From Populus alba (taxonomy: Eukaryota; Streptophyta; Magnoliopsida; Malpighiales; Salicaceae), in the NCBI RefSeq assembly GCF_005239225.2, contig NC_133288.1:6839035-6903034 (forward strand): DNA of 64,000 nucleotides, in the 5' to 3' direction. The translations under genes were made by a program, and so were the position numbers. The first letter of the stretch is position 1. The number at the start of each line of letters is the position of its first letter. Under the pieces are notes generated by a model. The model ran no database searches. It was given only the letters and a program-made list of their open reading frames with translations, and was not told the origin of the DNA. Of this stretch, positions 46,090-58,428 are shown one piece after another.

Positions 46090-46108
46090 ATGGCGACTCC
46101 ACTGGGGA
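46090..46108 (+). other. Primer-binding-site candidate of the Tat-like element
   Basis: TGGCGACTCCACTGGGGA begins three bases after the 5' LTR end, the usual place for the tRNA primer site. It is not the initiator-Met type. A tRNA-Arg-like primer, as reported for Ogre elements, is possible but not checked. Confidence 0.6.
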
Positions 46109-46606
46109 TGTTAGGACTAAGCTTGATTTGTTTGTTTTTGTTTGTTTGTTTATGTTATATGTTATTGGTTTCTTATGATGTTTTGTTTAAAAGCTTTAGC
46201 ATATATCTTTACATTCTATAATACATGCCATAGTCATGCATCACTTTATTATTATTATTATGTTTTGGAGGGCACACACATGTAACTCTAAGTTTAAGTG
46301 GGGGACTAGCAGCTTGCCTTATGACTTGAGTCAAGGCTTAAGTTTGTGTAAACCCCAACTCTTTGCTGAGTGTTTAGACTGATAGTGATTGGTACACGTG
46401 CCATCCCACTATCTGCTGGACCTCCATATCGCCTTTACGAGGGTGATCACTGGAACAGCAAGAGACCCTCTTTTAGAGACCTAGTAATAAACCTACCCTA
46501 TGTCTCACGTAAAAGAACTAGAACCTATCCTTAGGGTGTATGTTCCGATATAAATCTTTTGCATCGAAACAAGACTAACCCCCATGCATTTTGAATTGCA
46601 GGATTT
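46109..46606 (+). other. Leader of the Tat-like element
   Basis: Untranslated leader with no ORF of note. CACCTTTA-type and TTAAGTGGGGGACTAGCAGC phrases are seen. No function is assigned. Confidence 0.5.
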
Positions 46607-47860
46607 GTGAACGAAATGACCATCACCAAACCTTCCATAGAGTATGGAAAGAATTCTGAACTGTCACAATTGATTGAAGGAGACTGCCTTAGAAGCGATG
46701 CTAAGAAGATGTCGCCAATCAAGAACCTGAATTGCATATTGAATGAGGTGAACAAGTTAACGACTCATTTTCAGAATGTGGATAAAGATGCATTTTTTAG
46801 GAAATACGGACGTTTGATTGGAAATCGCAAAGGTAGAAGTTTTAAAGCCCAGCTGTGCGAGCCTTAGTTCATTTTTGGGATCCAGAATACCGATGTTTCT
46901 CCTTTGGAAGCGTGGACTTGTGCCCACGATTGAGGAATATGGATTGTTGACGAGTTTCCGAATGACTGTATCGGATTTATTCTCCTTTGAGATCCGACAA
47001 GATCATCCCTGAGCTGTCAAAACTGCTCAGAATCTCCAACTTGGAAAAGTTTCTGGAAAAGAACGGCACCGGTTTGAAATGGAGGATGCTAGAGTTGGAA
47101 AAGGAGTCAGAAGTAGAAAAAGAGAGATTGATTGCCTTAGGTATATTTGGCCTTGTGTTGTTCCCAAGTCAGACTGGTTTAGTAAGCTTGGAGGCCGCCG
47201 CTGCTTATGTGGAGTAATGAGAACACACAGATCAATCCAGTGGTTGCTATCTTAGCCGAAACATTTTTGACACTTAACCATTGTAGAAAAGCTGGAAAAG
47301 GAGCAATGAGATGCTGCACGCAACTGTTGTATATTTGGATGGTGAGCCATATCGAAACAAAGAAACCTGTTTTCAATAATTTTTGGTGGTTCACTCAAAA
47401 ACCCTAAAGATTGTGGAAGAAGAAGAATGGGGAGATCTAGACAACCAGGGTTGGGTTGATAAATTGGAAGGATTACCTAATAGCGATTTAAATGGAGAGC
47501 ACCATGGGTAACAACAACGAAGGTCCTAATGAGTTGTGGACAAAGGCATTGGGTACCATTGGTGGGGATTACGGGTTATGTGAGTTATGCTCCGACTTTA
47601 GTGGTAAGACAATTCGGGGGCATACAGTTTGTTCCCAGAACTATGGGAATTGCTCAATTCTTTGGTCTGTTCAAAGATCCCATGGCAAAAGAAGTTTTGG
47701 AGATCATCAAACAAGATTGGAAGCATCTAGTGTTGGTGGAAATAGAAGGTTTGAGAGATCCAAGTGTGTGAGCGAAGGATATGTAAAATGGAGAGCCTCA
47801 GCTGCTTTCAGCCATGCCTTGCGCTATAGAGGAGCCTATTAAGGGAAAAGAGGTTAATAT
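46607..47860 (+). pseudogene. Extra ORF upstream of gag (Tat ORF1-like), broken
   Basis: Overlapping frames 46607-46867, 46987-47217, 47207-47407 and 47529-47771 belong to one former protein. Recognisable blocks are LVPTIEEYGLL, LEKFLEKNGTGLKWRMLELE, LIALGIFGLVLFPSQTGLVS, VVAILAETFLTLNHCRKAGK and YAPTLVVRQFGGIQFVPRTM. They resemble the plant DUF7745-type N-terminal protein found in Tat-clade elements. The function of that protein is not established. Confidence 0.65.
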
Positions 47861-48020
47861 TGAAGATGATTTAGCTGCTTCAGCCATGCCTCGTGTAGAA
47901 GTCAAATCTCCTCAAACCATAGAGGAACCCTCAAAAGAAAGAGGGTTAACGGTGAATTGAGAAGGCAAGTGGACAAACTAAGGATAGAGTTGAGCAAGAG
48001 CAGAAAGGACAAAGGCGACG

Positions 48021-48563
48021 TTGGAAGGAATGATGCTAGAAGATGATAAAAGGAGAACATTTCTAGATGAGCAAATACAGTCTAGAGATGCGAAAATAAC
48101 CAAGCTTGAGTTAAAGTTGGTTGAGGAGAAGATTGCTAGGGAAAGGAGTGAGAAGGAGCTTAAAGGGTTGAGTTTGGATTGGATGCAAAGTTGTTCTGAA
48201 CTTGAAGCAATGGAGATGGACTTTAGCGATTGCCAAGAAAGTGCAAAATATTACCAAGAAAAATTTGTGCAAGTGCAATTCGAACTAATGGATAGGATTA
48301 AGAGGTATAAGGATTTGAATAAGAAATATATAGAGTTGGAAAGCAAAAGGGGAGGATTCGAGGATGATAAAGCGGAGTTAGCAGCCAAGAGGAGTGAGAT
48401 AAAAGTTGCAAGGATAAAGCTCGACAAAGAACGCGAAAAGTCGAAGTATTTGGACGAGAAGCTAGTAGCAACGGAAAAGCACAAGGATCGAATCGACGCC
48501 AAACAACATTGCTTTGAACAGAACAAACATGTTGCTCATAGAAAAAATGACCAAAACCGATGA
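48021..48563 (+). pseudogene. Coiled-coil segment of the Tat-like element
   Basis: A 180-codon open frame, the longest in the element, rich in K, E, R and L with heptad-like spacing (LELKLVEEKIARERSEKELK, EIKVARIKLDKEREKSKYLD). It lies between ORF1 and gag and probably formed the C-terminal part of ORF1 or the N-terminal part of gag. Confidence 0.6.
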
Positions 48564-49108
48564 GCAAATGGATGAAGCTGCTGCACTATGCTCGAATTAT
48601 TAGAATCAATGCACGGAATGTGGGAGGAGACATCATTCGCTATCGCCGAAGCCTAGCCGAAACCGATGCCTTTTTAGGAAGATTGAGAACCGCGGCTTTG
48701 CTTTCTTACCTTTGGCTAAGGAGTTTATGGAGGAAAGAGATTAGCATGTTGTATTTTTTTAAAAATGTATTTTTATCCAAGCATTAATGAAAAGGGCGTT
48801 GACCCATCTTCTTATGCAAAATCTGTCTCTTGGTGAACATGATTCTAGCAAAACGACTCGAAAGGCAGAACTTCTATCAAAGCAATGTGACAAGAGAATG
48901 CTTATAATGGGATGGTTATTTTTCGTTCACAATAAAACATGCATGCATCCATCACAATCATACATTTTCTCATACATCTATGCATGCATCTCCAGATCGT
49001 GAAACATAGGTCCACATCCAGAGTCCACCAAAACCCGGTCCAGATCAAGAATGGAAAACGAAGAAAGAGCTCAGTTAGAGTCACACTACCAGACCGAGTT
49101 GGGAATCC

Positions 49109-49979
49109 GTGAAAAATGAAGTTTCCCGGTTGACCAATCTGCTTGAGCAACTTTTAAAAAGCCAAGAATGGGGAGGGAACATCTACCCAACCACCTATAG
49201 GAGCACCGTCGGCCCCTGTCCCGGGGGTATCTCAGAACATGGGGCAGATTCAGCAACGGGGCAGCACTTTACACCTGTTATTTCCCATTCAGCCCCTCAA
49301 GCTCATATCACTGTAGATTTAACAGCCGAGGGGCCTTCCGATAATAGGTCCACGGGTTTTGTGAATGATGACAAGATATCAGCATTAGAAGAAAGGTTAA
49401 GAGCAGTCGAGGGAAATGATTGGTTTGACCCCCTGCGAACGTCGGAAATATGCTTGGTACCTAACCTCACGGTACCAAAAAGATTTTAGGATACCAGAGT
49501 TTATAAGGTATACTGGGTTGGAATGCCCAAACACTCACCTTCGAGTCTTATTGCAACAAGATGGCTGAAGTAATTCATGACGATAAGTTAATGATCTACT
49601 TTTTTCCAAGACAGTCTATCGGGATCTGCGCTAAGTTGGTACATGAGGCTGGATAATGTCAAGATTAAGAAATGGAAGGATTTAGTGGAGGCTTTCCTAA
49701 AGCAATACAAGTTCAATTTGGAAATTGCTCCAGATCGAACGAGCCTCATGTCGATGGAAAAAGAGAAACCAAGAGTCAGTGAGGGCTTATGCACAAAGAT
49801 GGAGGGACGAGGCCACGCACGTGCAACCCCCTTTGATAGAAACGGAGATGGTGACTTTGTTCGCCAATACATTCAAGGCACCTTACTATGAGCATTTAAT
49901 GGGTAGCTCATCTCAACATTTCTATGATGTTGTACGTGTGGCGGAAAGAATCGAGCAAGGAATTAAAGCAGGCGCATAG
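49109..49979 (+). pseudogene. Tat-like gag
   Basis: Frames 49109-49489, 49643-49891 and 49725-49979. EVSRLTNLLEQLLKSQE opens it. The retrotransposon-gag fold is seen as KKWKDLVEAFLKQYKFNLEI, then, in the next frame, ESVRAYAQRWRDEATHVQPP and MVTLFANTFKAPYYEHLMGS. Frame changes occur near 49490-49640 and 49790. No zinc knuckle was found downstream. Confidence 0.75.
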
Positions 49980-51339
49980 CAGAGCCTTTAGAGAAGAAAG
50001 GTTTTATGGGAAGGAAAAGAGAAGGGGACGTTAACAATTTGGAAGGCGGATATAAAGGCAGAAAGTAAATTTCCACAGCCCACAAGCACCTACCTCTCAA
50101 TCCCACGCATAAACTTTAACCAATCTTTTTTCACCTAACAAACAAATAACCAACCAAACTATCAAAATCACTACCAAAGACCCCACTCAGGATACACCTC
50201 AGAACAATTGCCACCATTACCCATGCCTTTGAAGGACATGTATGCCAAACTTTTAAGCATTGGGCAAGTAGCTCCTATCCCTACACTACCGCTAACAACC
50301 ACCATTCCCAATTTGGTACAAGCCCGATTTGACTTGCGAGTACCACGGGGGTAATCTGGGCATGGGATTGAAACCTGCTATGCATTCAAGAAGAGGTTAT
50401 TGGAGCTTATTAAGTTAGGATGGGTATCCTTCGAAGACAAGCCCAATGTTAATTCAAACCCATTGCCTAAACATGTTCCAAAACAGTGGCGGAATAGGCA
50501 TGATCGAAGTGGGAAATCAATGCAAGGTGTTGAAGGTGCGATGAAAAGGTTGTACGACATGTTAGTACAATCAGGATTTCTAGCGGTGAAGGAGGTAAGC
50601 CAATTGGAGAGGGGGGACTTACTGTGAGTTCCATGGAAGAGAAGGACATCACATTGAGGATTGCACCGAGTTTTGCGAAAAGATTGCTAAAATGTTGAGG
50701 ATGGGACAATTAAGGATTGAACCAATGGAGAGCAGGTGTGAAGTAAGTATGACGGAAGGTCAAGATCAGATGGCAAGGAGTTTGCAGGGTTCAACAGACT
50801 GCTAAACGGGCCCCCAAGGCTGATCTTGGTTAAACCGTCCTGCACAAAAGAGAATCACCAATGCCATGCCGTACAATTATGGGTATGCCTCCAACGTTAG
50901 AGCTCCTCTTCCTTTGTTCCAGACGGAGATAAGTGGTTTGACCAGAAGTGGTCGTTGCTTTACGCCTGAAGAATGGGAGGAAGGAAAAGGGTAAGAAGTG
51001 GTAGATCTGGACAAAGCACCAGAAGTTAATAAGCCAGTAACGGAAGAGAATCAAATGAATTTTTGAAGTTGATCAAGCATAGCGAATATTGCATAGTGGA
51101 TCAACTAAAAAAGACTCCAGCTCGGATTCCCTTATGTCCTTGATACTCAGCTCTGAGCCGCATCGGAATGCCTTGCAAAAGTAATTAAATGAGGCATATG
51201 TACCTCAGACATTGAGCATAAAACTATGGAGCATTTAGTGGGGGAGGATCCATGCAACTGATTACTCTACTTCACGGCTGATGAGCTGATGCTGAAGGTA
51301 CCGACACAACAAGCCTTTATACATCACGGTTAGGTGCAA
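49980..51339 (+). other. Gag-protease linker of the Tat-like element
   Basis: Pro/Thr/Gln-rich low-conservation coding remains (for example 50400-50627). I recognise no domain. Several stops in all frames. Confidence 0.45.
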
Positions 51340-51770
51340 AGACTGCCTCGTAGGGAAAGGTGCTCGTCGATAATGGCTCGGCCCTGAACGTATTGCCAAA
51401 GCACATTTTAGAAGAAATGCCGATTGATGAATCTCATATGAAGCCAAGTACTATGATGGCTAGAGCATATGATGGCTCACCTAGGCCAATACTTGGGACT
51501 TTAGAAGTGGAGCTATATGTGGGACCGCAGATGTTTCTAGTGACACTTCAGGTTATGGATATTCACCCTTCCTATAGTATGTTGTTGGGAAGACCTTGGA
51601 TCCACGCAGCGGGGGCAGTAGCTTCATCATTACACCAATGTTTGAAGTACATCATGAATGGGATGTTAGTAACCGTCAGGGCTGAGGAGGCAATAGCCAT
51701 GACAAAGAATGTGGCTGTGCCTTTCATCGAAGCGGAGGATTGCAAGGATAAACAATATCCATGCTTTTGA
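51340..51770 (+). pseudogene. Retropepsin-like protease of the Tat-like element
   Basis: The frame 51360-51770 contains VDNGSALNVLPKHILEEMPI, where DNGSA replaces the usual D(S/T)G, then PRPILGTLEVELYVGPQMFL and the flap/end block YSMLLGRPWIHAAGAVASSL. The block order is the usual Ty3 protease. The DNGSA variant occurs in many plant Ty3 elements. Confidence 0.82.
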
Positions 51771-53039
51771 GATCGTGAACACTGACTGGGTACCAGAAAA
51801 CACCGTGTTAAGAAGACCAAGGATCTCAGAAGCAGCCAGGATGGCAAGTCTATGTTTCTTGAACCGTGGGGTCCCCGTCGATATAACTCGCTTGCGGAAT
51901 ACCAGAAGGGGTTAATCGACAAGGAAGAGAAAGGCTGATCAAAGATTTGGGCTAGGATATCAACCTAACCAAGAAGATTATCGTTGGGCTACTGATCGGA
52001 GAAGGACAAGAAGGATGGCTAGAATTAAAGGAAGAGATCTTGAAGAAGAACAGCTGGAAATCCCTCCCCTTAGCGTATCATTCCCAAGAGCTGCATACAT
52101 AGTGCAACATGATAAGGGAGCTGAAAGCCTGGGTCTAGAGTTGGCAAATATGAGCATAAACACTTGGAGGGGAAGGAGAAGGAAAAGGTGATGCGAAAGA
52201 AATAGCAAGAAAAGAAGATGAAGTGCTGCCACAACTGACTATCCATACACTAGAAGAAGTCTCCGCCAAGACCTGTGTGCGCAAGCTGGCTCCAGGCGAA
52301 AAGTTTTCAGAATTGGGTGACACAAGAAGCTCCAGTGGTTTTCAAAATGTAAACCAACCTTTGTTTTGCCTTAGAATGTTTTTGTCATTTGCTTATGCTT
52401 GCTTTATTTTCTCTAGTTGACACAATCGAGGCTCATGATGTCAGCTAGATTCTATGTTTGTCATGGAGCCCACCTTTTCCCTTTGAATAAATGTGAGATC
52501 ATGCACTTTTTTCAAAAAATTGATTATTTATATATGCATTTACACCAAGCACTTCCCGCTTTCAGGAATCCTGAAAGCGGATCTCCTACAACATCACATA
52601 CAGAATCTAGCATCAAAGAATAAATGGCCAAACTTGAACGAGCATGTAATATCTATGGAAGAAGAAGAGTGGGATGAAAGCAATATCAGTGAATTCAACC
52701 AGGCTAGTAGAACAACAGGAACAAGACTTGGAAGCCTGCATAGCGAGGAACTCGAAACTATCAATGTGGGCAATGGTCAGCTCAGGAAAGAGTTGAAAAT
52801 AGGTACCTTAATTACTTCTGAACAAAGATAAAACTGATACCTATTACAAGAATATTCGGATGTCTTTGCTTGGTCATATGAGATATGCCCGGTTTGGATA
52901 CAAGTATTGTAGAACACAAGAATACCGTTGGGAAGAAGGGTATAAGCCAGTCAAGCAGAAACTGAGGAGGGCCCACCCGGACGTCTGGATCAAGGTCAAG
53001 GCAGAAACTCGAAAAGCAATGGGAATGCTGGCTTTCTAG

Positions 53040-53580
53040 AAGTAGTTAGATATCCGCAATGGGTATCTAACATTGTTGTGGTGCCTAAGAAGGAAGGGAA
53101 GATTAGAGTTTGTGTAGATTTTCGGAATTTGAATAGAGCTAGTCCTAAGGATGATTTTCCTCTAACCAACACATAGATGTTTTAGTGGATAACGCTGCCT
53201 TATGCGAGAGTTCCACTTATTCTTTATGGACGGTTTTTCAGGATACAATCAAATAAAATGGCTCCCGAGGATAAGGCAAAAACAACTTTTGTCACAGCCT
53301 TGGGGGACCTACTGCTACAAGGTCATGCCATTTGGGTTAAAGAATGCGGGGTGCAACATAATCAAAGAGCAATGGTGACTCTATTCCACGACATGATGCA
53401 CAAAGAAATTGAGGTGTATGTAGATGATATGATTGCCAAGTCTAAAAAGGAACAAGATCATGTGGAAGTTTTAAGGAAGTTATTTGAGAGGTTGAGGAAG
53501 TATGAACTAAGGCTTAATCCTGCAAAATGTTCATTCGGAGTTAAATCGGGCAAGCTGTTTGGGAATTTGTGGTAAGCGAT
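53040..53580 (+). pseudogene. Reverse transcriptase of the Tat-like element
   Basis: 53042-53163 encodes PQWVSNIVVVPKKEGKIRVC and VDFRNLNRASPKDDFPL. The frame then breaks near 53180-53250 (SFMDGFSGYNQIKMAPEDKA spans the break in two frames). The catalytic YVDD follows at 53415-53433 (EVYVDDMIAKSKKEQDHVEV) and ends LRKYELRLNPAKCSFGVKSG. The core residues are present, but at least three frame changes are needed to read through. Confidence 0.85.
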
Positions 53581-53674
53581 AGAGGCATAGAGGGTGGATC
53601 CAGACAAAGTAAGGGGCCATTCAAGCTATGTCATCCCCTAAGACGGAGAAAGAAGTAAGAGGATTCTTGGAAGG

Positions 53675-54103
53675 TTGAATTACATTGCTCGATTTATAGC
53701 TCAGCTAACAACAACATGCGAGCCTATATTTCGACTTACTAAGAAAAAGAACCCGGGAACCTGGAATGAGGAGTGTGAGGAGGCATTCAATAAAAAATCA
53801 AGCATTATTTACAAAATCTCACCTTTACTGGTACATCCTGTATCAGGGAAACCTCTAGTATTATATCTAACCGTAACTGAAGTAGCCATGGGATGTGTAT
53901 TGGGTCAGCATGATGAAACCGGAAGGAAGGAAAGAGCTATTTATTACTTGAGTAAGAAATTCACTGAATGTGAGTCCAGATACACGGAGATAAAAGCTGT
54001 GTTGTGCATTGGTGTGGGCGGCAAAGAGGGGTTGCGACAATTACATGTTATACTATACCACTTGGTTGATTTCAAAATTGGATCCTCTGAGGTATATTTG
54101 TAA
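53675..54103 (+). pseudogene. First RNase H of the Tat-like element
   Basis: The frame reads NYIARFIAQLTTTCEPIFRL, then WNEECEEAFNKKSSIIYKIS, LVLYLTVTEVAMGCVLGQHD and KERAIYYLSKKFTECESRYT. This is the RT connection and Ty3 RNase H, open for 142 codons before a frame change at about 54000. Confidence 0.82.
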
Positions 54104-54309
54104 TAAGCCTTTTCTCTCAAGTCGAATTGCAAGGTGGCAGGTTTTATTGGCAGAATATGCACATAGTGTACATGACAAGGAAAGCCGTAAAAGGGAGTGC
54201 CATTGCAGACCATCTGGCCGATAATGCTGTTGAAGATTACGAACCTTTGGATTTTGATTTCCCTGATGAGATATATCGTCAATAGAAAAGGAAGAAGAGA
54301 AGACAGATT

Positions 54310-54720
54310 GGTGGACCATGTTTTTTTGACGGGGCAGTAAATGTACATGGTAACGGGGCAGGGGCGGTAATAATCTCTACCCTAATAAGAAACAATACCC
54401 AGTTTCGGTCAAAACTACATTTTGAGTGTACCAACAATACAGCTGAGTACGAAGCTTGTATACTCGGTTTAGAAGCGGCAATTGGAGTTAAAGATAAAGA
54501 AGATAGATGTATATGGGGATTCAATGTTGATCATCTGCCAGGTCAAAGGGGAATGGCAAACCAAGAGGAAAAGTTGAGGCCGTACCAGGAATACCTATCC
54601 ATGCTAGCAAAGGAATTTGAAGAAATTAGATTCACCCATCTAGGAAGGGAGGGGAACCATTTTGCGGATGCTTTGGCCACACTAGCTGCTATGACTACCA
54701 TTGACCTTCAAATGCAAGGT
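54310..54720 (+). pseudogene. Second (archaeal-type) RNase H of the Tat-like element
   Basis: Across frames: FDGAVNVHGNGAGAVIIS (the first catalytic Asp), then FECTNNTAEYEACILGLEAA (the catalytic Glu), then HLGREGNHFADALATLAAM (the last Asp). A duplicated RNase H of this type, placed between RNase H and integrase, marks the Tat lineage. Several frame changes. Confidence 0.8.
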
Positions 54721-54889
54721 ACAACCGGTACACACATTGATATTAGAAATGATCCAAGCGCACTGTTGTTTAGTCGAAGGAAGAGGTGGACGGACAACCT
54801 TGGTATTACGATATCAAGAATCTTTGTGCGGAAATCAGGAATATCCGGTGGGAGCTTCTAAAACGGATAAGAAAACCTTGAGAAGGTTG

Positions 54890-56055
54890 GCTATAGACTT
54901 CTATTTAGATGGAGAGATTTTATATAAAAAGATCATTTGATGGTACCCTGTTAAGGTGTTTGGATGAAGCAGATGCTAGAAAGGCATTAAGAGAGGTCCA
55001 TGAGGGGATTTGCTCAACCCATGCTAGCGGGCACATGATGGCAAGGAAAAATCCAAAGGGCTGGTTATTTTTGGATGACACTAGAAAAAGATTGTATCAA
55101 CTATGTCAGAAAATGTCCACAAATGTCAAATTTACAGTGATAAGGTCAATATGCCACCAGCTCCTCTGTTTAACTTAACATCTCCATGGCCTTTCGCGAT
55201 GTGGGGAATTGATGTGATTGGACCTGTAAACCCAAAAGCGAGCAATGGTCATAGATTTATCCTCGTGGCTATTGACTACTTCACAAAATGGGTAGAAGCC
55301 GGGTCATTTGCTCATGTGACACAAAAAGTGGTGAAGAAATTTATTGAGAGAGATTTGATATGTCGGTATGGTCCCCCAGAAAGATTATAACTGATAATGG
55401 CCCAGAATTTCAACGGCAAGATGATAATAGAGCTCTGCACTAAATGGAAAATCAAGCATTCCAATTCTTCGCCATATAGACCAAAGATGAATGGGGCGGT
55501 AGAAGCTGCTAACAAGAATGTCAAAAAGATTGTTCAGAAATGGTAGTCACCTATAAGGATTGGCATGAGATGTTACCGAATTTGCCCTTCATGCATATCG
55601 CACCGCAGTTCGAACCTCAACAGGGACTACCCCATATTCTTTGGTGTACGGTATGGAAGCAGTGATGCCTTTGGAAGTGGAAATCCATCGTTAAGAGTGT
55701 TAATAGATTCTGAGATAGAAGAGGCCGAGTGGGCCAGAGTGAGATACGAGCAATTGAACTTGATCAGTGAGAAGAGGATGGCCGCAATATGTCATCACCA
55801 ATTTATCAGAAACGAATGGCTAAGGCGTATGATAAGAAGGTTAGACCCGCGTTTGTTTCAAGAAGGGGATCTAGTATTGAAGAAAAATATTGTCATTAGC
55901 AGGAGATGATCGATAGCAATGGGCACCAAATTATGAGGGTCCCTTATGTAGTAACAAAGGCATTCTCAGGAGGAGCGTTGAAGTTAGCTAGAATGGATGG
56001 AGAAGATCTAGCTCGGCCTGTGAATTCTGACTCTGTAAAAAGATATTACGCTTGA
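54890..56055 (+). pseudogene. Integrase of the Tat-like element
   Basis: 54909-55178 has the HHCC zinc part (EVHEGICSTHASGHMMARK). 55103-55390 has the catalytic core start (PFAMWGIDVIGPVNPKASNG, LVAIDYFTKWVEAGSFAHVT). The TDNGPEF block follows near 55391 in another frame. QEGDLVLKKNIVISRR near 55857 marks the C-terminal domain, ending at about 56055. No chromodomain was seen. Frame changes at about 55090, 55390 and 55540. Confidence 0.82.
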
Positions 56056-56695
56056 TGTAGTTCCTTCAAATCAATAAAGCAAAGTTTTGGCCATTGATTT
56101 CTTTCCTTTTGTGCATTGATCTCACAACAATCTTTTTTGCATTAATCCCAACAGTGCATCTCCTCACTCATTTAAAAAGTTGCATCGACTGAACGAATTT
56201 CTTCTCTATATAAAAGCTAAACTAGGATTACACCTCTACACTGGGGGCAATACAAGATGTTTTTATACGGAAAGCCTATAGATTTGAAAACCAAGCTAAA
56301 GCATTTTGACAAAAGCAATGACATAAAAGCAAGAACAAGTCTTACATTTTGAGAAAAGGGCTACTTGAGGAAAGTCAAATACTTTTTCCTACCAAGAATA
56401 TGATAAGAAAAAAGGCAACACGAGAGATGAATCCGGCATACGACTTCAAAAGCACGCTCATGTTACGAGGAAGTCCCCATGAACTAGAAAAGAGGATGGG
56501 GGCTATGTTTCAAAAACCAGGTACGAATGCATGCATTGCATCTAATCATAAAGTCATTGCACGTATGTTTTTTTTATCGTTACAGGAGGAGATCTTAGTG
56601 CATTCCAACGAAAGAATCATTGAGTTGAGTCTAGAACAGAAAGAAGAGAAGATAATATTTTTCAGACCCCGCCAGCAGGAAGAACGACATCGATA
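56056..56695 (+). other. Region 3' of integrase in the Tat-like element
   Basis: A 115-codon open frame (56349-56696) of K/E/R-rich composition with no recognisable domain. It may be a remnant of a 3' ORF or chance. Confidence 0.4.
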
Positions 56696-57510
56696 GCAAT
56701 TGGTAAAAGGGAATCGTCAGATGAGATTCCAAGTTGTTTGGTTAAAAGAGATCGCAAGAAGGGATCTCGTTTTTTTTTCGATGAAGATCGCCAGAAGGGA
56801 CCTCATATTTCAGCTTTGAATAAAAGGGAATCGCCAGATGGGATTCCAGGTTGCTTGAGATCGCCAGAAGAGATCTCGTGTTTCACTATTATGGAGGTCG
56901 CCAGATGGGACCTCATACTTTGTTGGTTAAAAGGAATCGCCAGATGGGATTCCAGGTTGTTTGAGATCGCCAGAAGGGATCTCGTGTTTCACTATTGTGG
57001 AGGTCGCCAGATGGGACCTCACACTTCACATTGGTTAAAAGGAGTCGCCAGATTGGGATTCCAGGTTGTTTGAGATCGCCAGAAGGGATCTCGTGTTCCA
57101 CTATTGTGGAGGTCGCCAGATGGACTCACATTTCACATTGGTTAAAAGGAGTCGCCAGATTGGATTCGCAGGTTGTTTGAGATCGCCAGAAGGGATCTCG
57201 TGTTTCACTATTGTGGAGGTCGCCAGATGGGAACCTCACACTTAATGTTGGTTAAAAGGAATCGCCAGATGGATTCCAGGTTGTTTTGAAATCGCCAGAA
57301 GGGGTTTCGCATTTCACTATTTTGGGAGGTCGCCGGATGGACGTCATAACTTCATGTTTGTTAATAGGAATCCCAGATGGGATTATAAGTTTGATTAAAG
57401 GAGATCGCCAGAAGGGATCTCGCATTTCGATATTTTTCAAAAAGGGGTCGCCAGAAGGGACCTCATATTTCATTTTTTTAAAGGGAATTTCCAGATGGGA
57501 TTCCGATGGC
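56696..57510 (+). repeat. Tandem array of small hairpins with co-varying stems
   Basis: About 20 short units of about 36 bases, grouped in threes (about 108-bp super-unit). Each has a 6-bp stem around the near-constant loop GCCAGAAGG/GCCAGATGG: GGAATC/GATTCC, GAGATC/GATCTC, GAGGTC/GACCTC, in this order repeatedly. A late unit has GAAA/TTTC (57290). Spacers are also repeated (TTGGTTAAAAG, TTTCACTATTGTGGAGG). A few units have lost pairing. The array lies between integrase and the polypurine tract, where Tat/Ogre elements often carry tandem repeats. Confidence 0.9.
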
Positions 57511-57651
57511 GAAGAGGATTGTTGTAAAGAAAGAGTTTCAGATCGATCCAGCTTCGACCCAGATCAGTTTTCGGGAGTTTAGTTGGGACTATCTTTATAA
57601 AACTTACTGCGCAAAACCTTCGCTCCGTAAGCTCTATAAAGAGGGGGCATC
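57511..57651 (+). other. Sequence before the 3' LTR with polypurine tract
   Basis: AAAGAGGGGGCATC ends directly at the TG of the 3' LTR (57652), the expected position of the second-strand primer. Confidence 0.75.
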
Positions 57652-58374
57652 TGTTGTAACCATTTTGGGTCCCCGTAAAAAATAAAATAGATAGCCAAAG
57701 AAGGTTAGAAAAAGGACAAGAGGCAGAAGCGCTCGGAAAATGGTCAGAAAATTGGTCAAGGAGTATAAAGATACAAAGATTGGATTTTTTGACAAAATAT
57801 TCTTGAAGGATGAGAACCCTATTGAGAAGAAAATTTTGAATTTTGAGGAGAGAGAAGCCCAAATTTGGATGTTTATGGGTTTAATTGATTTTTTTATTGG
57901 ATTTATAGGGGATTTGATTGCAAGAAATTGATTTTTTAAGTCAATTTGGGCTTTAAATTGAAGAAATTAAAGTTCTGGGGCAAATTATGATTTTTAGGAA
58001 TTTATTAAGTCAAATCAGGGGCTTAATTGCATAAATATTGAAGTTTAATGGCCAATTAGGGGTTTAATTGTGAAAATCCGAAACCAGGGACCAATTTGGA
58101 AAAGGCGCAAAGATAGGGGGGCTGTTTGGAGTTGATTGAGGGGCCTAATTGAAGAAATTGGAAGTTTATTGATCAATTGAGGGCTAAATTGCATAATTTA
58201 GAGGCCAAGGACCAAAGTGGAAAAGGCGGCCAACTTGGCGGACAAGACCGAAACTGTCAGGGACGCAATTGAAAGGAACAAAAATAATTGGGGGACCGAT
58301 GTGAATGTTGGCGCATTTCTGGCGCCACATTTAAATGAAACGGCGCGTTTTCTCCAAAACGACGCCGTTTCATG

Positions 58375-58428
<54 letters not shown>

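Noticed and set aside
56696..57510. CRISPR-like array
   Set aside because: Units have no unique spacers, the repeat is about 36 bases with varying stems, and it lies inside a plant retrotransposon.
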